DNA of 64,000 nt from contig NZ_OY787464.1 of NCBI RefSeq assembly GCF_963678845.1, positions 744,001 to 808,000 of the forward strand. Reading direction: 5' to 3'. Below, piece by piece: positions 34,224 through 42,050 of this stretch. The notes under the pieces are model-generated. The model was not told the origin of the DNA, made no database searches, and saw only the letters and a program-made list of their open reading frames with translations. Position 1 is the stretch's first letter; every line of letters begins with the position of its first letter. This stretch comes from an uncultured Bacteroides sp. (GTDB taxonomy: Bacteria > Bacteroidota > Bacteroidia > Bacteroidales > Bacteroidaceae). The position numbers and the translations under genes are program-made.

Positions 34224-35486
34224 ATGACATTTGAACAATTAAACCTTATAAATCCTATTTTAAAGGCTTTACAAGAAGAGGGTTACACCTCACCAACTCC
34301 CATTCAAGAACAATCAATTCCTATCGTATTAAATGGCAAAGATTTATTAGGCTGCGCACAAACCGGAACAGGAAAAACAGCAGCATTCTCAATCCCAATC
34401 CTACAAAAGTTATATAAATCGGAGAAAAACAAGGGAATCAAGGCACTTGTGCTTACCCCTACCCGTGAACTAGCAATACAGATTGATGATAGTTTTAAAG
34501 CTTACGGACGTTTCACAGGAATACATCATACTGTAATTTTCGGGGGTGTTCCTCAAAAGCCTCAAACCGATACCCTAAGAAGAGGTGTTGATATTTTGAT
34601 TGCAACTCCAGGAAGACTCCTCGACTTAATTAATCAAGGATTTATTTCACTGAAAACGCTGGAGTTTTTTGTACTCGACGAAGCAGACCGTATGCTTGAT
34701 ATGGGATTCATTCACGACATCAAGCGTATACTTCCCATGCTTCCAAAAAAGCGTCAGACATTATTTTTCTCGGCTACCATGCCACCAGAGATTGCAAAAC
34801 TGGCAAATACGATTCTTTTTCAGCCCGAAAAGGTTGAAGTGGCTCCAGTCTCTTCTACTGTAGACGCCATTGAACAGAGCGTTTACTTTGTAGACAAAAA
34901 CGGAAAGAAAGATTTACTTCGTTTTTTATTGAAAGATCCAAAGATAGAATCAGTACTTGTTTTTACAAGGACCAAACATGGTGCAGATAAACTAGCCAAA
35001 TTACTGGAGAAAGATGGCATTGAAGCTGCGGCTATTCACGGAAACAAATCCCAGAATGCCCGCCAACGAGCACTTACCAGTTTTAAGGATCACACACTCA
35101 GAGTACTTATTGCAACAGATATTGCTGCCCGTGGTATTGATGTAGACCAGCTTTCTCACGTAATTAATTATGAGCTGCCCAACGTTCCCGAAACCTATGT
35201 TCACCGCATCGGAAGAACCGGTCGTGCAGGTCACGAAGGTGTAGCTATCGCCTTTTGTGAATCAGAAGAGCTACCTTACTTAAAGGATATTCAAAAACTA
35301 ATTGGAATAAAAATTCCTGTAGTAGAGAACCATCCGTTTATCTCCAGCGAAGTAACCAGCGCTATTGAAGAGAAGAAAGTAGTGATGAAAGTTCAGGCAA
35401 AAGAGAACAAAGCATATCGTGGCAGTAAAAGTAACGGAGATTTTTGGCGCAGGCAGAAAACAACTCAGAATAAGGACAAAAAATAA
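34224..35486 (+). CDS. rhlE: DEAD-box RNA helicase, RhlE type
   Basis: The 420-residue helicase has the Q motif (TPIQEQSIP), Walker A AQTGTGKT, PTRELAIQI, TPGRLLDL, DEAD in VLDEADRMLDMGF, SATMP, and the RecA2 motifs ATDIAARGIDV and HRIGRTGRAG. A short basic tail of about 45 residues ends in lysines. It unwinds structured RNA, probably in ribosome assembly or cold adaptation. It is monocistronic. Confidence 0.93.
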   Translation: MTFEQLNLINPILKALQEEGYTSPTPIQEQSIPIVLNGKDLLGCAQTGTGKTAAFSIPILQKLYKSEKNKGIKALVLTPTRELAIQIDDSFKAYGRFTGIHHTVIFGGVPQKPQTDTLRRGVDILIATPGRLLDLINQGFISLKTLEFFVLDEADRMLDMGFIHDIKRILPMLPKKRQTLFFSATMPPEIAKLANTILFQPEKVEVAPVSSTVDAIEQSVYFVDKNGKKDLLRFLLKDPKIESVLVFTRTKHGADKLAKLLEKDGIEAAAIHGNKSQNARQRALTSFKDHTLRVLIATDIAARGIDVDQLSHVINYELPNVPETYVHRIGRTGRAGHEGVAIAFCESEELPYLKDIQKLIGIKIPVVENHPFISSEVTSAIEEKKVVMKVQAKENKAYRGSKSNGDFWRRQKTTQNKDKK

Positions 35487-35557
35487 TTTTTATGATTTAA
35501 GAACCTTCTAAGAGAAAAAATTGTTTTAAAAATAGAACAACTAATCTAATTAATTAT

Positions 35558-35565
35558 TAGATTTG
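35558..35565 (+). promoter_or_regulatory. -7 promoter element for the YtxH trio
   Basis: TAGATTTG fits TAnnTTTG, 27 bp before the ATG at 35593. Confidence 0.55.
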
Positions 35566-35592
35566 TAATAAATATATTAAAAAGCAATATCT

Positions 35593-35802
35593 ATGAAGAA
35601 TCTTAATGTTTTTGCCGCCCTGCTAGGTGGCGTAGCCATCGGTGCTGCACTAGGTGTATTGTTTGCCCCGGAAAAAGGAGAAGACACAAGAAACAAAATT
35701 GCTGAAATCCTTCGTAAAAAAGGAATTAAGCTGAGTCGAAGCGAGATGAATGATCTTGTTAGTGAAATTGCTTCAGAAATGGGTCCTGAAGGAGCTGAAT
35801 GA
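35593..35802 (+). CDS. YtxH-domain small membrane protein
   Basis: The 69-residue protein has one Gly/Ala-rich membrane helix (about 6-26) followed by APEKGEDTRNKI, the mark of the YtxH family, and an amphipathic tail. YtxH proteins are linked to general stress in other bacteria; function here is unknown. It is first in a three-gene unit with 18-bp and 3-bp gaps. Confidence 0.82.
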   Translation: MKNLNVFAALLGGVAIGAALGVLFAPEKGEDTRNKIAEILRKKGIKLSRSEMNDLVSEIASEMGPEGAE

Positions 35803-35820
35803 AATTAAAATAAAGCCACC

Positions 35821-36183
35821 ATGTCCACAGATAATAGTACAATAGATAATATCAAACAACTTATCGCTGAGATAAAGGAGTATGCGATATTACAAAAGGA
35901 TTACGCTAAGTTACAGTTTGTAGAAAAATTAACAATTTTACTTTCCATGCTTATCATGACCTTTATCTTGATTATTCTGGGTATGGTGACTTTATTCTAT
36001 CTTCTCTACTCCCTTGCCTATATTCTTGAACCTCTGGTAGGTGGATTAACCATAAGCTTCTGCATCATTTCCCTCATCAGCATTTTGATTATGGTATGCA
36101 TGATTATATTCCGTAAAAATCTAATAACCAACCCATTGGTACGATTTTTAACGAATCTATTCTTAAAGGATTCAAATAAATAG
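35821..36183 (+). CDS. Holin-like (phage_holin_3_6 type) membrane protein
   Basis: The 120-residue protein has an amphipathic N-terminus (about 1-38) and two strong membrane helices (about 40-62 and 72-98) with a short basic tail, as in the Actinobacterial Holin-X/phage_holin_3_6 family. Despite the name, no phage genes are nearby, so it is probably a housekeeping envelope protein acting with YtxH. Confidence 0.75.
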   Translation: MSTDNSTIDNIKQLIAEIKEYAILQKDYAKLQFVEKLTILLSMLIMTFILIILGMVTLFYLLYSLAYILEPLVGGLTISFCIISLISILIMVCMIIFRKNLITNPLVRFLTNLFLKDSNK

Positions 36184-36186
36184 CAT

Positions 36187-36453
36187 ATGAAAATCGCACA
36201 TACTACATCCACTTCAAACGACATGACACTAGTTGATATTGTCAAGAAAAGAATAGAGTTAAAGCATAAAATAACCCTGCAAAAAGAGAAAATTGCTAAT
36301 ACTTCAACAGAACTATTTGCCCCACTTTCATCCTTCAATTCAGGAAAACCGTATCTGAATTATTTTAAAAACAGTATAAATATTCTGAACGGAGCAATTC
36401 TTGGATACAAATTAATGAAAAAATTTCGCCATTTCTTCCACAAAAAAGGATAA
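36187..36453 (+). CDS. Hypothetical protein, third gene of the YtxH unit
   Basis: I do not recognise this 88-residue protein. It has a charged helical start (VDIVKKRIELKHKITLQKEK), a short hydrophobic segment (about 62-75) and a basic end (KKFRHFFHKKG). It begins 3 bp after the holin-like gene, so it is in the same transcript and probably acts at the inner membrane with its neighbours. Confidence 0.65.
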   Translation: MKIAHTTSTSNDMTLVDIVKKRIELKHKITLQKEKIANTSTELFAPLSSFNSGKPYLNYFKNSINILNGAILGYKLMKKFRHFFHKKG

Positions 36454-36458
36454 CTTTG
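36451..36458 (+). promoter_or_regulatory. -7 promoter element for alkaline phosphatase
   Basis: TAACTTTG fits TAnnTTTG, 67 bp before the ATG at 36526, overlapping the stop codon of the previous gene. No Pho-box-like heptamer array is seen here. Confidence 0.5.
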
Positions 36459-36525
36459 TCTTAGCATATGCTTAGGGCATATAATACAATTTTTTATTAA
36501 ACGTACTTTTATAAAAAGACAAAGA

Positions 36526-37947
36526 ATGAAACCAAAATTTTATCTTTTGGCATTCATCCTGTTTACCGGATTCTTATTTGGTCAGACAGATGTATATGCT
36601 CAAACAAAAACCGCCAAGTATGTATTTTACTTTATTGGTGACGGAATGGGAGTTAATCAGGTAAACGGCACCGAAATGTATCTTGCCGAACAAGAAGGAA
36701 GAATTGGAATAAAGCCTCTTACTTTTACACAATTCCCTTTCAGTACATTTGCTACTACCTACTCTACTTCTAATTCAATAACAGATTCAGCTGCTGCAGG
36801 AACAGCGCTTGCCACCGGGTCTAAAACCAAAAACGAAACAATAGGAATGGACAGTCTTTGCAAGACTCCTTTATATAGTGTAGCTGTTAAAGCTAAAAAG
36901 GCAGGCAAGAAAGTAGGAATCACTACCAGTGTAAGCATTGACCATGCCACTCCGGCTACTTTCTATGCTCACCAACCAGACAGAGATATGTATTATGAAA
37001 TTGCGACAGATCTTCCTAAAGCAGGTTTTGATTTCTACGCAGGAAGCGGATTTCTTATACCAGACAGTAAGTCTGACAAGAATGCACCAAATATTTATAC
37101 CCTGTTTAAGAACGCCAACTACACTGTAGCCAAAGGCTATGATGATTATAAGGTTAAAAAGAATAAAGCCTCTAAAATGATTCTTATGCAAAAGGATAAC
37201 ACCGATGCACATTCTATTCCTTATGCTATAGATCGTAAAACAGGTGATTTAACTCTCTGCCAGATTACAGAAAGTGCAATTAACTTTCTGAATAAAGATA
37301 ATAAGAACGGCTTTTTCCTGATGGTTGAAGGCGGTAAAATTGACTGGGCTTGCCACAGTAATGATGCAGCAACAACATTCAATGAAGTTATTGATATGGA
37401 CAATGCTGTAAAAATTGCCTATGAATTTTACAAAAAGCATCCAAATGAAACCCTTATCGTTATCACTGCCGACCACGAAACAGGCGGAATAGCATTGGGA
37501 ACTGGTAAGTATGAATTAAACTTAAAGGTATTGGGTAACCAAAAGGTTTCTGAAACAGAACTATCTGCTAAGATTAATCAGTTACGCAAAGACAAGCAGA
37601 ACGACGTAACCTGGAATGACATCAAAAATCTTCTAAGTGAAAATATGGGTTTCTGGAAGAGTGTGAAGCTGACTGATAAACAAGAACAGCTTTTAAAAGA
37701 AGAGTATGTTCGCTCTTTCCTTGGCAAAGAAGTTAAACTGTCTGAAAGCCTATACTCAAAAGACGAACCAATGGCAGCACTTGCCAAAAAGACTCTTGAC
37801 GACATTGCTATGGTAAGCTGGGCAAGCGGTAGCCACTCAGCCGGATTTGTTCCAGTATTTGCAATAGGAGCCGGAGCCGAACTGTTCCACGGAAAGTTAG
37901 AGAACACGGATATTCCTAAGAAGATAGCTGAAGCAGCTAAATATTAA
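36526..37947 (+). CDS. phoA: Alkaline phosphatase (PhoA family)
   Basis: The 473-residue protein has a signal peptide (about 1-25), the first metal-site motif FIGDGMG, the nucleophile Ser88 in TDSAAAGTA, VEGGKIDWACHSND, TADHETGG and GSHSAGFVPVFAIG, giving all Zn/Mg ligands. It frees phosphate from monoesters in the periplasm. It is monocistronic. Unlike pst, its upstream region shows no phased Pho-box array. Confidence 0.95.
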   Translation: MKPKFYLLAFILFTGFLFGQTDVYAQTKTAKYVFYFIGDGMGVNQVNGTEMYLAEQEGRIGIKPLTFTQFPFSTFATTYSTSNSITDSAAAGTALATGSKTKNETIGMDSLCKTPLYSVAVKAKKAGKKVGITTSVSIDHATPATFYAHQPDRDMYYEIATDLPKAGFDFYAGSGFLIPDSKSDKNAPNIYTLFKNANYTVAKGYDDYKVKKNKASKMILMQKDNTDAHSIPYAIDRKTGDLTLCQITESAINFLNKDNKNGFFLMVEGGKIDWACHSNDAATTFNEVIDMDNAVKIAYEFYKKHPNETLIVITADHETGGIALGTGKYELNLKVLGNQKVSETELSAKINQLRKDKQNDVTWNDIKNLLSENMGFWKSVKLTDKQEQLLKEEYVRSFLGKEVKLSESLYSKDEPMAALAKKTLDDIAMVSWASGSHSAGFVPVFAIGAGAELFHGKLENTDIPKKIAEAAKY

Positions 37948-38014
37948 TAATAAGTACAAAAACAAAGAGAGGAATCAGATAACTGGTTCCTCTCTTTGTT
38001 TTTGTACTTATTAT
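37947..38014. terminator. Bidirectional terminator, 28-bp perfect stem
   Basis: A 28-bp perfect inverted repeat (37947-37974 with 37987-38014, core ACAAAAACAAAGAGAGGAA) with a 12-base loop. It begins at the alkaline phosphatase stop codon and ends 8 bp from the manA stop, so it ends both converging genes. Confidence 0.85.
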
Positions 38015-38021
38015 GTATAAA

Positions 38022-38990
38022 TTACACGTATGTTTCTAGTAACTTAGCCGAACCTTCGGGTATAATAGTAATATCCATTGTTGATGCAGGCAGCAAAACT
38101 GTTTCACCCGCTTTAAGCTGAACTTCATTGCCTTCGTTATCAACCACCTTACAAGAACCTTCCAAGCCAATCAGCACAACAAAAGAATCTAATTCAGAGT
38201 AATCACACGTAATAGTCTCTGTCATGTCATAAAGTGAAGTTGTGAAATAAGGGCAAGCAACCAGTTCCACCGGTTCATCCTTTACAGCCTCATATTCCGT
38301 TCTGTAATCATCAAGCACCTCATAGTCAATAGCATCCTTTGCAAGTTCGGTATGCAACTCACGTGAGTTTCCATTGGCATCTTTTCTATCAAAATCGAAA
38401 ATACGATAGGTTACATCTGAGGTTTGCTGAATTTCTGCAATAAAAGAACCTGCTCCAATGCTATGAATACGACCTGCCGGAAGAAAAAACACATCACCTT
38501 TATTTATGGAATATTCCTGTAACACTTCAGTAATGGTAGAGTTCATCACTCTTTCTTTATACTCTTTAGGAGTTATTTCCTGAGAAAACCCTGATCGAAG
38601 TTTTGCACCCGGAGCTGCATCTACTACATACCACATTTCTGTTTTCCCCATTGAATTGTGGCGCCTCTTTGCCAATGAATCAGAAGGATGAACCTGAATA
38701 GACAAATCCTGCTGAGCATCAATAAACTTTATTAATAATGGAAATGTAGAATTAAAACGTGCATAGTTGCTTTCGCCTACTAATTCTTCACGAAATCTTC
38801 TTACTAACTGATCCAAGGTCATACCTTTAAATTCTCCGTTAGCGACTTCCGATTCATTACCCGGCACACCGGACAGTTCCCAACTTTCACCAACATTTGG
38901 CATATCTTCTGAAAGATTCTTGAAAGGAATAATTTTAGCACCACCCCACAATGTTTGTTTAAGGATGGGTTTAAATTTTAATGGATACAT
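38022..38990 (-). CDS. manA: Mannose-6-phosphate isomerase, class I
   Basis: The 322-residue cupin enzyme has the zinc ligands in IQVHPSD and KTEMWYV, and the later GRIHSIGAG and DVTYRIFDFDR. It interconverts fructose-6-P and mannose-6-P for GDP-mannose or mannose use. An in-frame ATG at 39023 overlaps the -7 element at 39021-39028, so I chose 38990 (MYPLKFKPILK). Confidence 0.94.
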   Translation of the reverse strand: MYPLKFKPILKQTLWGGAKIIPFKNLSEDMPNVGESWELSGVPGNESEVANGEFKGMTLDQLVRRFREELVGESNYARFNSTFPLLIKFIDAQQDLSIQVHPSDSLAKRRHNSMGKTEMWYVVDAAPGAKLRSGFSQEITPKEYKERVMNSTITEVLQEYSINKGDVFFLPAGRIHSIGAGSFIAEIQQTSDVTYRIFDFDRKDANGNSRELHTELAKDAIDYEVLDDYRTEYEAVKDEPVELVACPYFTTSLYDMTETITCDYSELDSFVVLIGLEGSCKVVDNEGNEVQLKAGETVLLPASTMDITIIPEGSAKLLETYV

Positions 38991-39020
38991 TTTTATGATA
39001 TATAAATGGTTTACAGGAGA

Positions 39021-39028
39021 CAAACATA
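39021..39028 (-). promoter_or_regulatory. -7 promoter element that decides the manA start
   Basis: The minus strand reads TATGTTTG, fitting TAnnTTTG, 30 bp upstream of the chosen ATG. Confidence 0.55.
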
Positions 39029-39147
39029 CATAAAAATATTAATTTAACACCAATTAAAGACCAACAAATTCACAAAAAAAGAGAAAATTCACTGTGAATT
39101 ACAGTAACATACAATTCGTACTTATCACAAAAAAACAAAAAGTTACT

Positions 39148-39765
39148 GCCACCTCCCACTAAAAATCCTAAAAGTGCTTACCAATAAGCATTGCAGCGGT
39201 AGCAGATAAAAATTCTCACCATTTCATCTGCTACTAAATGGCTTCATCTGCCACTAAAATTCAAATTGATTTACAACTTTACACCATAAAAACGCCCATC
39301 ATAATTCATTAGAATCATCTTTAAGAAAATTCATTGGCAGGCATATATAATAAAACATCCGCTAACATATATGCACATTTTACTTAAAGGATAAGTAAGT
39401 TCACAGCTGAGAACCCATGGGTTCACGGATGAGGGCTCATGGGTTCTCAGATGAAGTCCCATGAGTTCACAGATGAGAACTCACCAAATATAAAAGAAAC
39501 AACGACTTATCATCAAGCAGTTACAATCCTAATTTTACCATTAAAACTCTAAATATCAATACATTAATTATCTAAGAAGAGCCATACTACATAACGTTAA
39601 AAAAGAAAAGTCATAATCGGTGAGAATGATACGTTTTGGAAAGAGAAACAAAACCAGTGGCAGATAACAGAATTTAGTAGCAGATAAATTGTAAAATAAA
39701 AGTATCTACTACCAAATTATATCATTATATATCAACACATTAAACACTATTTAGTAGCAGGTAGC
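39148..39765. repeat. Large nested palindromic repeat region
   Basis: This 618-bp stretch, inside a 745-bp gap without genes, is symmetric at several levels. Arms 39198-39255 and 39656-39713 are 58-bp inverted repeats (about 41 of 58 matching; the inner 30 bp match at 25 of 30, with ATCTGCTACTAAAT and ATCTGCCACT in both). An outer pair, 39148-39165 and 39748-39765, matches at 14 of 18. The centre holds the 22-bp tandem repeat at 39408-39485. The layout resembles a miniature inverted-repeat element or a large operator; no target duplication is evident. Confidence 0.6.
39408..39485. repeat. 22-bp imperfect tandem repeat of dyads
   Basis: About three and a half units of 22 bp start at 39408, 39430, 39452 and 39474, each beginning TGAG or TGAA and containing a CCATGGGTTCAC-like core. 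The first contains the perfect palindrome GAACCCATGGGTTC (39411-39424). The whole block (39399-39480) is itself close to palindromic about 39440. It lies near the centre of the larger inverted repeat. Confidence 0.7.
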
Positions 39766-39768
39766 AAA

Positions 39769-41733
39769 TCAATCTGCATTTTTTAATAACCAAGAGAGAT
39801 TAAAACGATAATGCAGCCTGCTGCTTACCAGATGAATCACATTGTCCGGTGTCTGTGTAGCAGCCAGATAGCCTCGCGGCTCAGCATGAATGGCATCCAT
39901 TTCAAAGAACTGTGTCCATGCACCACCATTCAGATAACGAGAAGTACCATCTGTGAGCAGTTTCTTCACAGGCCATGTTTTGCCTTCATCAAAAGACAAG
40001 GCTGCATACATTCCATATCCCCGAAACTCCTTCCCATTTTTATCCTTGAAAATCATTCCACGCTCAGAAGGAACTGTACGCAAAGGATGATCCGTAAAGG
40101 AAACAAGTAAGATAGGTCCCTCATTCAGTCGTCTTAAAACCAATCGCTGCTGCCCCTCAATAGGCGGAAATTCAGAAGCGGAATATGTCCACGTTTTACC
40201 CATATCGCTTGAAATACTCATTGGCATACGCTGTCTGCCTGTTGAATCGGCAATACTATTATTACGTCCGAAAGCCATCAGCCTTCCATCCTTCAGCTGT
40301 ACCACGCCCGCATGAATTCCGGCAATAGTACCTCCGGTATCCATCCAGGTATGCCCGCCATCTTTGCTGATATGCACAGCCGTACTATCCTTTCCCCCCG
40401 GTCCTGCATCGCAAAGCTGAATAAACCAACCCTCTTTTGTTTTTATTGTCCCGGCAATTACCTGATGACGCTTTGCATGTTCGGGCTCTATTATTCGCGC
40501 AGAAGTCCATGTCTTTCCATTATCGCGGCTTGTTCTTTGAATCATCATTAAGTTTTGCCAGTCGCCCGCTGCCTCTACTCCATTAATATGATAAAGCGTA
40601 CCGTTACCATCGTTCATCAAAGCCGATCCGGTCATATTCCTGTCGGGTACCTTAAAGAAAGGCGAAGCCTGATCCCATTTCTTAGCTCCAGCACGCAATC
40701 GGGAAGCAAGCACAGTAACCTCACGCCCGTTTTCATGCTCGGCCGAGAACCAGATAGCAAGTAAGTCACCATTATCACACCAGGTAATAGCCGGCTGATG
40801 ATTATGCTGATAGAAAGGAGTTTTTGAAGAACAATCGGGCTTTACAACGAAAGGAATAGGAGCCATAAACAACGGCTCTTTATCTTGTTTCTTCCAGACA
40901 GCCTTTGCCTGCGATACCTGTTCACTATTCAAAGCAGTCTCAATGGTAGTAAGCGGTTTACTTGCAGAATACTCAGCCTGTACAATACGAAAACCGGTCA
41001 AAGCATGTTTATCTTCAGGAATCATTGCCATACGGTTCGAACTACGCAAAAAAGTTTCAGGTGTGCTGAGGCTTCCTCCACGTGTAACTCTGAACTCGCC
41101 CCTACTCTGCCCCACAGGATCAGTCTGCACCTCTGAAGCATAAGGACCATACCAGTCGTTACACCACTCTTCTACATTTCCATGCATATCATAAATGCCG
41201 AATGCATTGCCAGGTGTTTGTCCTACCTTTAATGAAACAGGCTGATAATCTCTCACTATTCTCTGATCTTTCAGAAAGGCAGCCGGCAATCCGTCGCCCA
41301 TACTAAAAGGATAACAACTACCCGCACGGCAAGCATACTCCCACTCAGCCTCAGTAGGCAAACGATAAGTCTTTCCTTCTTTCTTGCTCAGCCACTTACA
41401 AAAAGCCATTGCTTCGTTATAGCTGACAAAGATCACCGCTTCATCATCTGCTTTCGAAAGTCCATTCTTCCCACGAAGTTCCTTATGTTCGGGACAGAAC
41501 TCTTCATACTGTGCATTTGTGATTTCTGTTTTTCCAATTCGGAAAGGATGGGAGATAATCACTTTGTGTACCGGAGCTTCATCAAAGTTCTCCCCAATAC
41601 CTGTTCCTCCCATATAAAAACTCCCGGCTGGGATGTTTACCATTGGGATAAGCTCTTTTACTTGTGCATTTACAGCAATAGAAAATAATGAGAACCCCAT
41701 TGCTGTAAAAATTATCTTTTGTAAGTTTTTCAT
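39769..41733 (-). CDS. Secreted SUMF1-like and BNR/sialidase-like fusion protein
   Basis: The 654-residue protein has a signal peptide (about 1-23), a formylglycine-generating-enzyme-like (SUMF1) domain (about 27-255: IPAGSFYMGG, RLPTEAEWEYACRAG, GNVEEWCNDWYG, VTRGGS), and a C-terminal propeller (about 285-654) with four Asp boxes: SRDNGKTW, SKDGGHTW, SSDMGKTW and SFDEGKTW. The catalytic Cys pair that follows RGGS in true formylglycine-generating enzymes is absent (LSTPETFLRSSNR), so that domain is probably structural or ligand-binding. The propeller is of the sialidase type but could be non-catalytic. Its role is probably in host or environmental glycan use. Confidence 0.85.
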   Translation of the reverse strand: MKNLQKIIFTAMGFSLFSIAVNAQVKELIPMVNIPAGSFYMGGTGIGENFDEAPVHKVIISHPFRIGKTEITNAQYEEFCPEHKELRGKNGLSKADDEAVIFVSYNEAMAFCKWLSKKEGKTYRLPTEAEWEYACRAGSCYPFSMGDGLPAAFLKDQRIVRDYQPVSLKVGQTPGNAFGIYDMHGNVEEWCNDWYGPYASEVQTDPVGQSRGEFRVTRGGSLSTPETFLRSSNRMAMIPEDKHALTGFRIVQAEYSASKPLTTIETALNSEQVSQAKAVWKKQDKEPLFMAPIPFVVKPDCSSKTPFYQHNHQPAITWCDNGDLLAIWFSAEHENGREVTVLASRLRAGAKKWDQASPFFKVPDRNMTGSALMNDGNGTLYHINGVEAAGDWQNLMMIQRTSRDNGKTWTSARIIEPEHAKRHQVIAGTIKTKEGWFIQLCDAGPGGKDSTAVHISKDGGHTWMDTGGTIAGIHAGVVQLKDGRLMAFGRNNSIADSTGRQRMPMSISSDMGKTWTYSASEFPPIEGQQRLVLRRLNEGPILLVSFTDHPLRTVPSERGMIFKDKNGKEFRGYGMYAALSFDEGKTWPVKKLLTDGTSRYLNGGAWTQFFEMDAIHAEPRGYLAATQTPDNVIHLVSSRLHYRFNLSWLLKNAD

Positions 41734-41754
41734 TGTTCCTTAATTTGATGCCTG

Positions 41755-41762
41755 CAAAGATA
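41755..41762 (-). promoter_or_regulatory. -7 promoter element for the SUMF1-BNR gene
   Basis: The minus strand reads TATCTTTG, fitting TAnnTTTG, 22 bp upstream of the start codon at 41733. Confidence 0.6.
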
Positions 41763-42000
41763 AGTTTTACTTTAAAAGTGAGATAAGAAAAGTTCTGGAA
41801 TTTAATTGTGAATATCCATCCACAAGAAATATAAAAAGAGAAAGATAATATTCAGGCAAATTTATTCAATAGATATAAACTCCTAAATAAATGATTATAA
41901 AACGATAACTTTAAACTAGTATTATGCACATATCATTCCAAAAAGACCTTTGCCAAGAACCTTATTAACAAAAACTGTTTAGATTTAAAGAAATAGTTTG

Positions 42001-42008
42001 TAACTTTG
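42001..42008 (+). promoter_or_regulatory. -7 promoter element for the RM/OLD operon
   Basis: TAACTTTG fits TAnnTTTG, 42 bp before the hsdM ATG. An AGAAGGA sequence near 42034 may serve as ribosome-binding site. The rest of 41763-42000 is AT-rich with no visible feature. Confidence 0.55.
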
Positions 42009-42050
42009 GGGTTGATAAAAGTAAACAATAAATAGAAGGAAATCAATAAT

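Noticed and set aside
35821..36183. Prophage holin
   Set aside because: No endolysin, capsid or other phage gene is nearby; the YtxH neighbour fits a housekeeping envelope unit.
39408..39485. CRISPR-like array
   Set aside because: Units are contiguous 22-bp tandem copies without spacers and drift from unit to unit.
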